Below are positions 16,550-24,888 of a stretch of 64,000 bases of DNA, one piece after another (positions within the stretch are counted from its first letter, which is position 1; each line of letters opens with the position of its first letter). Source of the stretch: Coriobacteriia bacterium (GTDB taxonomy: Bacteria > Actinomycetota > Coriobacteriia > Coriobacteriales > UMGS124); contig JAGZEG010000001.1 of assembly GCA_018368455.1 (NCBI GenBank), positions 256,043 through 320,042 on the forward strand. The letters run 5' to 3'. Under the pieces are notes generated by a model. It did not search any database and was not told the origin of the DNA. It was given only the letters and a program-made list of their open reading frames with translations. The translations under genes were made by a program, and so were the position numbers.

Positions 16550-17258
16550 TCACCTCGTCAAGGCGTTTGGCGACCACGTGGTGCTCAATGACGTCAGCGA
16601 GCACATAGCCCCTGGCGAGAAGGTCGTCATCATCGGGCCGTCAGGCTCGGGCAAGTCGACGTTCCTCCGCTGCCTGAACCTGCTGGAGGTGCCGACGTCG
16701 GGCCAGATCGTGTTCGACGGCCAGGACATCACGCGCCCCCACGTTGACGTCGACGCCGTGCGCCGCCAGATGTGCATGGTGTTCCAGCACTTCAACCTGT
16801 TCAGCAACCTGTCCGTGAAGCGCAACCTCACACTGGCGCCGACGAAGCTCAGGCTCATGGGCGCAGAGGAGGCTGAGACAGAGGCGAAGCGCCTGCTTGA
16901 GCGCGTCGGCCTGCCCGACAAGGCAGACGCCTATCCCAGCCAGCTCTCCGGCGGCCAGAAGCAGCGCATCGCCATCGCCCGCTCGCTCATGATGCGCCCG
17001 AAGGTCATGCTGTTCGACGAGCCCACGAGCGCCCTGGATCCTGAGATGGTCGGCGAGGTCCTCGGGATCATGCGCGAGCTTGCGCAGGACAACATGACGA
17101 TGGTCGTCGTGACGCACGAGATGGGCTTTGCGCGCGAGGTCGCGAGCCGCGTCCTGTTCATGGATGGAGGAAACATCGTCGAGCAGGGCTCCCCTGCCGA
17201 GCTGTTTGCCCACCCCAAGGAGAAGCGCACGCAAGACTTCCTGAGCAAGGTGCTCTAG
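16536..17258 (+). CDS. polar amino-acid ABC transporter, ATPase
   Basis: A 240-residue GlnQ-type ABC ATPase. Walker A is GPSGSGKSTFLRC (about 31-43), the signature is LSGGQKQRIAIARSL (133-147), Walker B is VMLFDEPTSALD (154-165) and the switch His is in VVVTHEMGFARE. It completes the three-gene uptake operon. The GTG start lies inside the permease gene, next to AGAGGAGG. A bidirectional hairpin at 17331-17386 ends the operon. Confidence 0.95.
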   Translation: MITVNHLVKAFGDHVVLNDVSEHIAPGEKVVIIGPSGSGKSTFLRCLNLLEVPTSGQIVFDGQDITRPHVDVDAVRRQMCMVFQHFNLFSNLSVKRNLTLAPTKLRLMGAEEAETEAKRLLERVGLPDKADAYPSQLSGGQKQRIAIARSLMMRPKVMLFDEPTSALDPEMVGEVLGIMRELAQDNMTMVVVTHEMGFAREVASRVLFMDGGNIVEQGSPAELFAHPKEKRTQDFLSKVL

Positions 17259-17330
17259 CCCGTCTTCCTGACCAGCCGGACCGTGGGGTAATTCATCCGG
17301 CGCTCAGACAGTCCTCGTCCCGCACATGCA

Positions 17331-17386
17331 GAGGGGCGGAAGCTGCGTATCCTAAAGATAGGAACGCAACTTCCGCCCCTCTTTTA
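17331..17386. terminator. bidirectional intrinsic terminator, member of a palindrome family
   Basis: Outer arms GAGGGGCGGAAG (17331-17342) and CTTCCGCCCCTC (17370-17381) pair perfectly. Inside, TGCGT/ACGCA and TCCT/AGGA continue the stem around AAAGAT. TTTTAT follows on the plus strand. It lies between the convergent ABC operon and hemH. Its layout and loop-side bases resemble the inner hairpin at 9053-9104. Confidence 0.8.
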
Positions 17387-17506
17387 TGCACTGCGGAACT
17401 CGCGGCGGACGAAATACCCCACGTTCCTCCGATGGCCACGGCACGCGAATGCAATGTGGAAGCGCCGGATGACATACCCGTCGACCCGGCAGGTTGAAGG
17501 AACCTC

Positions 17507-18544
17507 TTATACAAGGTGGCGCAGCACGAGGTTCGTGAGCGCTTTCAGGAAGGCCGGGTCGTCGTTGAGGCAGGGAACGTACGTGAACGATCCCTGGGGC
17601 ACGAGGGACTCGAACACGCCGCGTTGGTCGACGTCGATGTCGTTGTGCGTCTCGAGGCACTCGCATGTAAAGCCTGGGGCGCAGACGGCGACGTTCGTCA
17701 CGCCTTCTGCGGCAAGCCTGGGCAGCACGTCCTCTGCCGTGAGCGGGCCGAGCCAAGGGCGCTTGTCGAACACGCTCTGGAAGCCGATATGCCAGGCGTG
17801 CTCGGGGATGCCGAGGCGCCGGGCCACCTCGCGGGCCGTCAGCTCCGCTTGAGCACGATAGACGTCGCCCGCCTCGACATCGGCAACGAGCGTCGAGTGA
17901 TATGTGAACACGATGGCATGGCGGCCGTCGTCAACGTACGTCCAGTGCGCGGCGACGTTGGCCGCGAGGGCGTCCAGATAGCCCTCGTCCGAGCAGAACG
18001 AGTCGATGAAGTCGAGCCCCGGGATGCGCTTGCGCTCGCACAGAACCTGTAGGACCTCCTGGGCCATCGTGCCATTCGTCACCGACGCGTATTGCGGGTA
18101 GACCGGCAACACGATGACGCGACCGACGCCGTACTCGTCGAGCAGCTTGCCCAGGCCGGAGCGAATGGACGGCTCACCGTAGCGCACGGCTGTCACGACC
18201 GGCACATCTGCATGCCCGGCTGCCACGAGGCCCGCCTGGATGCCGGCGCGTTGGCGCTCCGTGTACACCGTGAGCGGTGAACCCTCCCCCATCCAGATGT
18301 CCTCATAGAGCTTGGCGCTCTTCGGCGAGCGGCGCGGCAATATGATGCCGCGCAGGATAGGCTGCCACTGCCAGGGCGGCAAGTCGACGACGCGCTTGTC
18401 GGAGAGGAACGCCTCGAGATAGTCGTGCACGGCCTGCGGTGTCGGTGCCGTGGGAGAGCCTGTCGTGACGAGCAGGACGCCCGTCTTTTGAGAAAGCGCC
18501 TTTCCGCACGCGATATCGGCAGACGGAGACGTGTTCGTGATCAT
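17507..18544 (-). CDS. hemH: ferrochelatase family protein (coproporphyrin/protoporphyrin ferrochelatase)
   Basis: A 345-residue HemH, inserting iron into coproporphyrin III (the usual actinobacterial substrate) or protoporphyrin. Seen: GVLLVTTGSPTAPTPQAVHDYLEAFLSD near the start, the loop GSPLTVYTERQ, VTAVRYGEPSI, VLPVYPQYASVTNGTM, a conserved-position His in VFTYHSTL (families usually have HS[LM]P) and the catalytic-type Glu in CECLETHNDID. The Pro of HSLP is replaced. It is the last gene of the ileS-lspA-rluD-GT2-hemH run. ATG follows AAGGAG. No other heme gene is in the window. Confidence 0.88.
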   Translation of the reverse strand: MITNTSPSADIACGKALSQKTGVLLVTTGSPTAPTPQAVHDYLEAFLSDKRVVDLPPWQWQPILRGIILPRRSPKSAKLYEDIWMGEGSPLTVYTERQRAGIQAGLVAAGHADVPVVTAVRYGEPSIRSGLGKLLDEYGVGRVIVLPVYPQYASVTNGTMAQEVLQVLCERKRIPGLDFIDSFCSDEGYLDALAANVAAHWTYVDDGRHAIVFTYHSTLVADVEAGDVYRAQAELTAREVARRLGIPEHAWHIGFQSVFDKRPWLGPLTAEDVLPRLAAEGVTNVAVCAPGFTCECLETHNDIDVDQRGVFESLVPQGSFTYVPCLNDDPAFLKALTNLVLRHLV

Positions 18545-18563
18545 GAGCTGGCTCCTTGCGGCG

Positions 18564-19898
18564 CTAGTCGGAATTGATGTCAGAGAGGGACTTCGAGATC
18601 GTGTGGCGCGTCGGGACCCAGTCGACTTTCTTCACGGCAGCAGCCAGGGCGATGGGCACGTAGCTCAGCATGAAGACGGGGAACGTGAACAGGTTCCAGA
18701 TGAGATGACCAGTCGTGTCGTGGATGTTCTTGCGCTCCGTGATGGTCGTGAGCAGCGCCAGGACAAGAAACACGACGTAGAAGCTCACGAACGTCATGAC
18801 GAACGACCCGAGGCACATGCGCGTCTCATACGGCGTCACAAAGCCGGGGAACAGCAGACCGATGATGAGGTAGATGCCGTTAACCGATGCCGAGACGAGC
18901 GTGAGGATCATGGCGGGCGCAATGGTCATGAGCATGTCATAGACGGCAAACCCGCCACGATGGCGCTGCTTGGACACGGCCGCATCCCCCGAGGCGTCGT
19001 TTCCGACGACGGTGGCCTTCTGGGAGCGGAAACGCACAAGGCTTGGCCCGTACTTCACGAACACCTGGTAGAAGCCCTTCGTCCAGCGCATGCGCTGCTT
19101 CCAGGACGCCGAGAACGTCACAGGCTGCTCGTCGTAGAACATAGCCTTGTGGGCATAGCCGATGCGCAGGCCGTGCAGGGCACAGAATATGGAGAACTGG
19201 ATGTCCTCCGTCAGCAGGTGGAAATCCCAGCCACGCATGGCTTCGATGACGCGCGCCGAGATGAGGTAGCCCGTGCCCGAGATGGCGCACGACGTGCCCA
19301 GGATCATGCGCGCGTTGTTGAGGTAGGTCGCCTCGCGCAGGAACCAGATGCCGTAGCCCCGCGATATCCAGCTCGAGTCGAAGTTCTTCGAGTTGCGGTA
19401 GCTCGTGACCGCAGCGTAGCGGCCCTCGTCGAACACGTTGTTCATCTCGCGCACGTACGAGGGCGTGAGCACGTTGTCGGCGTCAAAAACGAAGAAACCC
19501 TCGTAGGCTCCGGGCTTCTCGCGCATGATGCGTTCGAGGCCGTAGTCCATGACCCAGCTCTTGCCGACTTGGCCGCCCGAAGGACGCTCGTACACGATGG
19601 CCCCATGCGCGCGAGCCCGAGCTGCCGTGTCGTCCGAGCAGTTGTCGCAAAACACGTATGTGTCGATGAGCTCGCTGGGGTAGTCCTGCGCCTTGATGGA
19701 GTCAACGAGCTCGCCGATGACAAGGCCCTCGTTGTGAGCGCAGATGACGAACGCGTAGCGATGCAATGTCGTTGCCTCGTGGTCCGGCGCATGATGACGT
19801 CGCAGCGCAACGAGGATGTAGACGATCTGGTAGAAGAACGCGAAGAGGAAGAAAAGGAAGATGATGAGGTTGAAGACGAAGATGGGGGTGATCTCCAT
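18564..19898 (-). CDS. membrane glycosyltransferase, family 2 (processive type)
   Basis: A 444-residue GT2 enzyme with an N-terminal membrane helix (FNLIIFLFFLFAFFYQIVYILVAL) and three or four C-terminal helices. Catalytic motifs are FVICAHNEG (start of the GT-A fold), FDADN (DxD), TEDIQ (TED) and QRMRW (QxxRW). The set D, DxD, TED, QxxRW is typical of processive cellulose/hyaluronan/poly-GlcNAc-type synthases, so a surface polysaccharide is likely. The product cannot be predicted. ATG at 19898 was chosen because the membrane helix follows at once; longer readings are Arg-rich noise. hemH follows by 19 bases. Confidence 0.85.
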   Translation of the reverse strand: MEITPIFVFNLIIFLFFLFAFFYQIVYILVALRRHHAPDHEATTLHRYAFVICAHNEGLVIGELVDSIKAQDYPSELIDTYVFCDNCSDDTAARARAHGAIVYERPSGGQVGKSWVMDYGLERIMREKPGAYEGFFVFDADNVLTPSYVREMNNVFDEGRYAAVTSYRNSKNFDSSWISRGYGIWFLREATYLNNARMILGTSCAISGTGYLISARVIEAMRGWDFHLLTEDIQFSIFCALHGLRIGYAHKAMFYDEQPVTFSASWKQRMRWTKGFYQVFVKYGPSLVRFRSQKATVVGNDASGDAAVSKQRHRGGFAVYDMLMTIAPAMILTLVSASVNGIYLIIGLLFPGFVTPYETRMCLGSFVMTFVSFYVVFLVLALLTTITERKNIHDTTGHLIWNLFTFPVFMLSYVPIALAAAVKKVDWVPTRHTISKSLSDINSD

Positions 19899-20010
19899 AC
19901 GGCGCCGACTCGCCTCTCTGCTCGTTGTCCGCCCTCGCGACCGAGGCGCGCGCCTGCACGCCGGCCGCCCTACGTTGGATCGACATCGGGCCGCGCGGCG
20001 TTTTGGCGAC

Positions 20011-21129
20011 CTACCAATAGCGATCCTGCTCCGCTGCGGCCTCGAGCGCGCTGAGAACCTCGACGCCGCGCTCGGTGCGCCCCATGGAGCGACCATCCAA
20101 CGATTCTAGTGCTTCCTGCAGCTCATAGGTCAGCGGATCGATAAATCCTAGGGACTCCCCGCTGACGGGATGGTCGAACGCAAGGCTCCACGAGTGGAGG
20201 AACTGGCGGTCCAGACCCAGGTTGGCAGCCTCCGAGCCTCGTCCGTAGAGCTGATCGCCCACGACGGGGTGGTGGATATAGGCCATGTGCACGCGGATCT
20301 GGTGCGTGCGCCCCGTGAACAGTTTGCACTCGAGCAGCGTGTAACCATCGTCGCGCCGCCCTGCCTCGAAGCGCTCGAGTACGGAAAACGTCGTGACGCT
20401 CTGGCGGGCAAGCGGGTCCTCCGAGACGGCCATGCGCAGGCGGTCACGCGTACTGCGGGCGATGGGGGCGTCGACAATGCCCGTGTCCGGAGCGATGTAG
20501 CCCTGCACGAGCGTGACGTATCGGCGGTCAACGGAGCGGAGTCGAATCGCGTCCTGAAGAGCAGCCTGCGTGTCGTTGTCCTTCGCGGCGAGCATGAGGC
20601 CCGTCGTGTCCATGTCGAGGCGATGCACGATGCCGGGGCGGTCCTCGCCCTGCAGCGTGCCGAGGTGTGACGCGCCGCAATGGAACAGCAAGGCGTTTGC
20701 GAGCGTGTGGTCGGGATGGCCCGGCGAGGGGTGGCAGACGAGACCGCGCTGCTTTGAAAGCACGATGAGGTGGTCATCCTCGTAGCGGATATCCAGCGGG
20801 ATGCGCTGCGGCTCCAGCGTGACGGACTGGGGAGCGGTAGGCGGCAGCAGGACCTCGATGCGATCGCCTGAGTGCACGACGAAGCGCTTGCAGTCCTGTA
20901 CCTCGCCGTTGACCTGCACGTCTCCGCCTTCGATGAGGCGCGCCGCGAGGCTGCGACTCGCCAGGGGCGTCTGGGCGCCGAGGAAGGCATCAAGGCGACG
21001 GCCGTCGGCCTCTGCATCGACCAAGACGCGATACGTTGAGCGCGGTCCCTCGCAGTGACGGGACGCGTCGCCAAGTGTGAGCTCGTCGTCTTCCTCATAC
21101 GGTGCGTCGCACGCCACGGTGTCACTCAT
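20011..21129 (-). CDS. rluD: 23S rRNA pseudouridine synthase, RluD type
   Basis: A 372-residue RluA-family enzyme that isomerises uridines in 23S rRNA. It has an S4 domain (about 45-100, SRSLAARLIEGGDVQVNGEV), then the catalytic motif HRLDMDTTGLMLAAK with the active-site Asp, and GRTHQIRVHMAYIHHPVVGD near 275. The usual order beside lspA is kept, and the ATG overlaps the lspA stop by four bases (ATGA). The first 30 residues are an acidic extension. The exact rRNA target (RluD sites versus RluC or RluA) cannot be told from sequence alone. Confidence 0.92.
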   Translation of the reverse strand: MSDTVACDAPYEEDDELTLGDASRHCEGPRSTYRVLVDAEADGRRLDAFLGAQTPLASRSLAARLIEGGDVQVNGEVQDCKRFVVHSGDRIEVLLPPTAPQSVTLEPQRIPLDIRYEDDHLIVLSKQRGLVCHPSPGHPDHTLANALLFHCGASHLGTLQGEDRPGIVHRLDMDTTGLMLAAKDNDTQAALQDAIRLRSVDRRYVTLVQGYIAPDTGIVDAPIARSTRDRLRMAVSEDPLARQSVTTFSVLERFEAGRRDDGYTLLECKLFTGRTHQIRVHMAYIHHPVVGDQLYGRGSEAANLGLDRQFLHSWSLAFDHPVSGESLGFIDPLTYELQEALESLDGRSMGRTERGVEVLSALEAAAEQDRYW

Positions 21130-21680
21130 CGGCCCGCCTCCTGTCCGCTTGCGCTCTCGTCGTCCTGTGTACCCGCCCGCGATCCCAGCGCGCCGCTCCC
21201 AAAGATGACTGCTCCGAGGAACAGCACGAAACCGCAGGTGATAGCTATGTCCGCCACGTTGAATACCGGGAAATCAATGAAGAGCGGCCTGATCATGTCC
21301 GTAACATAGCCGAGGGCGAGCCGGTCGATGACGTTGCCGATCGCCCCGGCGCACACCATGCCGAGCGCGACGGTCTCGAGGCGCGTGTGCCCCCGAGCCA
21401 GCGCAAGCCAGGCGACGCACACGGCAACGACGACGACGGCACAGGCGACGAAGGCACCGATGTGCCCGCCCAGCACGCCGAACGCCGCCCCGACGTTGCG
21501 CACAAGCGTCAGCTCGACGACGCCGGGCACAAGCGTGACACCGTCGCCCGCAGAGAGCCAGGCGCGGGCTGCCGCCTTCGTGGCCTGGTCGAGCGCCACA
21601 ATAGCGACGACGAGGACCACGAAGGCGACAAGGACCCAGCGCCTGGTCGGAAGCGTTCTATGAGACGCGCGAGGCGTCAC
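21126..21680 (-). CDS. lspA: lipoprotein signal peptidase II
   Basis: A 184-residue membrane aspartyl peptidase that cleaves prolipoproteins before the lipid-modified Cys. Four transmembrane helices are visible. The two catalytic Asp lie in GNVIDRLALGYVTDMI and FNVADIAIT, and NVGAAFGVL is the conserved region between. The GTG start shares one base with the ileS stop (TAGTG) and has no good Shine-Dalgarno, so translation is likely coupled. A Gly/Ser/Glu tail follows the last helix. Its substrates in this window include the lipoprotein at 6042-7619. Confidence 0.94.
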   Translation of the reverse strand: MTPRASHRTLPTRRWVLVAFVVLVVAIVALDQATKAAARAWLSAGDGVTLVPGVVELTLVRNVGAAFGVLGGHIGAFVACAVVVVAVCVAWLALARGHTRLETVALGMVCAGAIGNVIDRLALGYVTDMIRPLFIDFPVFNVADIAITCGFVLFLGAVIFGSGALGSRAGTQDDESASGQEAGR

Positions 21681-24487
21681 TATTGGGTGACCTCGGCGGC
21701 GTGCACGGCATCGTGGCAGCGCGCGCACAAGCCGTCCTCGCCCAGCTCGCGCACGTTCCAGCAGCGCGGGCACTTCTCACCCTGGGCAACGGCAACGTCC
21801 GCTGTGACGTCGTCGCCCTCGCCAACGAGGACGTCGACGCGCGCCACAATGAAGAACTCGGCGAGGTCGGCGCCGCCGGCAGCCAGCGCGTCAACCGTGG
21901 CCTGCGGGGCGCGGACCGTGACGGCAGCCTCTTGGCTCTTGGAGACAACGCTCTGAGCGCGGGCGTCCTCGAGTGCCTTCGTCACGACGTCGCGGACAGC
22001 AAGCGCCGTTCGATAGCCCTCGAGCAGGCGCTCCTCGTCGGGACGGCTCAGCGGGTTGACATACCAGTCGAGCAGAGCCGCGTATGTCTGGCCCTCCTTG
22101 AGCGCCTCGGGCAGGAAGCCCATGACCTCGTCGCATGTGAACGCCAGGACGGGCTGCAGGTCATGCACGAGCATGGAGAGCATCTGGGCCATGACGGTCT
22201 GGGCGCTACGACGCTCGCGCGAGGCAGGCGCGTCGCAATACGTGCGATCCTTCAGCGCGTCGAGATAGACGTTAGAAAGCTCCGTCACCACGTAGTCGTA
22301 CAGCGTGCGATAGACGACGTTGAAGCGATAGCCGGCATAGGCCTCGCTCACCGCGTCGTGTACCTCGCACATGCGTGCCAGCGCCATGGCGTCGAGCGGC
22401 AGCAGGTCCTCGACGGCGACGGCGTCGGTCGCGGGGTCGAAGTCGTACAGCTCAGACAGCAGGAAGCGCATGACATTGCGGAAGCGACGATAGGCGTCGC
22501 TCGTGCGCTTGAGGATCTCGTCGTCGCAGGCTACGTCGACGGACGAGTCGACAGAGGCGACCCACAGGCGGATGATGTCGGCGCCGAGCTGGTCGCAGAT
22601 CTTGTTGGGGTCGACGACGTTGCCAAGGCTCTTGGACATCTTGCGTCCCTGGCCGTCGAGCGTGAAGCCCTGGGACACGACGGCCTTGTAGGGCGCGACG
22701 CCGTTAGCGGCGACGCTCGTGAGCAGCGCGCTCTGGAACCAGCCGCGGTGCTGGTCGGAACCCTCGAGGTACATGTCGCACGGGTAGACGAGCTCGGGAC
22801 GGCCCTCGCACACGGCCTTCCACGAGACGCCGGAGTCCCACCACACGTCGAGGATGTCACGGTCGGCCTTGAGGTTGTGGCCGCCGCACGCAGGGCATGT
22901 GCAGGCGTCGCCCAGATACGAGGCCGGCTCGTCGGTGAACCAGGCGTCGGAGCCCTTCTCGTGGAACAGCTTGATGACAGCGTCGAGCGTCGCGTCGTTC
23001 ATGACCTTCTCGCCGCAGTCAGCGCACGTGTAGCTCGGGATGGGCACGCCCCAGTTGCGCTGGCGGGAGATGCACCAGTCGGGACGCTGCGCCACCATGG
23101 CGCCGATGCGCTTCGAGGCGTGCGCCGGGTACCACGTCACCTCGTTGTCGATGATGTGGCCGGCCTCCTCGCGCAGACCCGTTTTGTCCATGGACACGAA
23201 CCACTGGTCCGTGGCGCGGAAGATGACAGGCTGCTTGCAGCGCCAGCAGTGCGGGTAGCTATGCTCGAGCGTGCCGACCGCCACGCACGTGCCGCGCTCC
23301 TGCAGCCACGCGATGATCTTGGGGTTGGCCTCGTCGGTGTCCAGACCGCCGAACGGACCGCCCTTGCCATACTCGTCGCCCTTGTACAGGCGGCCGTCGT
23401 CGTCGACAGGCATGACAATGGGCAGGTCGAAGCGCACGCCGGCGTTGTAGTCGTCAACGCCGTGGCCAGGAGCGGTGTGGACGCAGCCAGAGCCGTCCTC
23501 GAGGCTCACGTAGTCGGCATAGATGCAGCGACCCGTGACGCCATCAAAGATGGGGTGCTTGTACGTCAGGCCCTCGAACGCGGCGCCCGGCAGCGCCCAC
23601 GGCGTACCATCGGCGTTCGTGACGAGCGTGGGCTCCCATCCGGCCTTGCCGCACACGCGCTCGACGAGGGCGCGTGCCATGACGGCGGCGCGACCGTCAT
23701 GGGCGACGGCAACGTACTCTGCCTCGGGGTGGAACGCGACGCCGGCGTTGGCCGGCAGCGTCCAGGGGGTCGTCGTCCAGATGACGACGTCGACGGGACC
23801 ATCGAAGGCCTCGAGGCCCTTGGGGCGGTCGACGAACTCGAAGGCGACGAACAGCGACGCGCCCTTCTCGGGGCCGTATTCGATCTCAGCCTCGGCGAGA
23901 GCCGTGTGGCAGTGCTTGCACCAGTGCACAGGCTTGCGGCCGCGATAGATGGCGCCCTTGTCGAAGATGGCCTTGAAGACCTCGATGTCGGCGGCATCGT
24001 GCTGGTGATAGAGCGTCAGGTACGGGTTGTCCCAGTCGGCAAGCACGCCCAGGCGGCGGAAGCCCTGGCGCTGCAGATCGATGTTCTCGACGGCGAACTG
24101 CTGGCACATCTCGCGGATCTGCGCAACAGGCGTCTCGTTGAACTTCTTGGTACCGAGCTTTTCCTCGACCTTGTGCTCGATAGGCTGGCCGTGGCAGTCC
24201 CAACCGGGGACGAACGGAACCTCGCGGCCCTGCATCATCCAGTAACGGTTGATGATGTCTTTGCTGATCTTGTTCAACGCGTGGCCCAGGTGGATGGGGC
24301 CGTTGGCGTAGGGCGGACCATCGTGGAGCACGAACTTCTCGTGGCCCTCGTTCTTCTTGAGCGCGAGGTGATAGACGTCGTTCTCACGCCACTGCTCCAG
24401 ACGGCCAGGCTCGCTCTTCGCGAGGCCGGCGCGCATGGGGAAGTCTGTCTTCGGCAGGTTCATCGTGTGCTTGTAGTCGCTGGACAC
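21680..24487 (-). CDS. ileS: isoleucyl-tRNA synthetase
   Basis: A 935-residue class I synthetase. HIGH-type motif: PYANGPIHLGHALNK near residue 60; KMSKS: GRKMSKSLGNVVDP near 610. The CP1 editing domain has TTTPWTLPANAGVAFHPE, and the C-terminus ends in a zinc finger (CPRCWNVRELGEDGLCARCH). The start is GTG behind GGAAAGGAAG; a downstream ATG (MNLPKTDF) has no site, and upstream readings run into the T-box leader. Expression is controlled by the T-box at 24537-24783. lspA and rluD follow with overlapping ends. Confidence 0.97.
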   Translation of the reverse strand: MSSDYKHTMNLPKTDFPMRAGLAKSEPGRLEQWRENDVYHLALKKNEGHEKFVLHDGPPYANGPIHLGHALNKISKDIINRYWMMQGREVPFVPGWDCHGQPIEHKVEEKLGTKKFNETPVAQIREMCQQFAVENIDLQRQGFRRLGVLADWDNPYLTLYHQHDAADIEVFKAIFDKGAIYRGRKPVHWCKHCHTALAEAEIEYGPEKGASLFVAFEFVDRPKGLEAFDGPVDVVIWTTTPWTLPANAGVAFHPEAEYVAVAHDGRAAVMARALVERVCGKAGWEPTLVTNADGTPWALPGAAFEGLTYKHPIFDGVTGRCIYADYVSLEDGSGCVHTAPGHGVDDYNAGVRFDLPIVMPVDDDGRLYKGDEYGKGGPFGGLDTDEANPKIIAWLQERGTCVAVGTLEHSYPHCWRCKQPVIFRATDQWFVSMDKTGLREEAGHIIDNEVTWYPAHASKRIGAMVAQRPDWCISRQRNWGVPIPSYTCADCGEKVMNDATLDAVIKLFHEKGSDAWFTDEPASYLGDACTCPACGGHNLKADRDILDVWWDSGVSWKAVCEGRPELVYPCDMYLEGSDQHRGWFQSALLTSVAANGVAPYKAVVSQGFTLDGQGRKMSKSLGNVVDPNKICDQLGADIIRLWVASVDSSVDVACDDEILKRTSDAYRRFRNVMRFLLSELYDFDPATDAVAVEDLLPLDAMALARMCEVHDAVSEAYAGYRFNVVYRTLYDYVVTELSNVYLDALKDRTYCDAPASRERRSAQTVMAQMLSMLVHDLQPVLAFTCDEVMGFLPEALKEGQTYAALLDWYVNPLSRPDEERLLEGYRTALAVRDVVTKALEDARAQSVVSKSQEAAVTVRAPQATVDALAAGGADLAEFFIVARVDVLVGEGDDVTADVAVAQGEKCPRCWNVRELGEDGLCARCHDAVHAAEVTQ

Positions 24488-24536
24488 CCTTGCTTCCTTT
24501 CCTCTTACACGCGTTCTTGCCGAGGCGTCCCGCACG

Positions 24537-24783
24537 AAAAAGGCGCCCCGTCCCGTTTTGCTGGGACGAAGCGCCGTGATGCTCTCGCGATAAGCGGGAG
24601 CGGTGACTTCGTGTGTGAACCACCCAGCGAGCGGACATCCGCCATACTCGGCTGGCCATGTGACGGCGGCCAATCCGGCGACGCCTACTCGGAGACTGGT
24701 ATCGCCTCCTTTGGGGCCGCAGCTCCGGGGTGATGTTCAGTCGGACGCAACCGCGGGCTCTCACCATCCCCGCTCGCTCAAGG
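24537..24783 (-). promoter_or_regulatory. T-box riboswitch (tRNA-Ile), transcription-attenuation type, before ileS
   Basis: On the minus strand: Stem I opens with GCGAGCGG (pairing with CCGCTCGC near 24628-24635) and contains GGTGAGAGCC. A specifier ATC followed by A lies at 24732-24734 in GAACATCACC, then GAGTAGG. The T-box GGGTGGTTCACAC (near 24612-24625) offers TGGT to a tRNA 3' end with discriminator A. ACGAAG in the T-box can pair with CTTCGT of the terminator. The terminator (24542-24554 with 24563-24575) is followed by TTTTT. Ile specifier, TGGT and the gene downstream agree. Confidence 0.88.
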
Positions 24784-24844
24784 CCGCGCAACCCAACCTA
24801 CTCGTCCCCATCACAGCTTTGGAAAGCATCATACCGACCAGGGC

Positions 24845-24874
24845 GGGAAAGGCATTCGTCACAATGCCCTTCCC
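24845..24874. terminator. hairpin after the L,D-transpeptidase gene
   Basis: GGGAAAGGCATT (24845-24856) pairs with AATGCCCTTCCC (24863-24874), with one A/C mismatch. It lies just past the L,D-transpeptidase stop codon. There is no T-run, so the terminator role is an inference. Confidence 0.45.
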
Positions 24875-24888
24875 ACGCTACCTACAGA

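Noticed and set aside
21683..24733. About 1000-codon open frame opposite ileS
   Set aside because: Same GC-driven antisense artefact; the minus strand holds a complete isoleucyl-tRNA synthetase.
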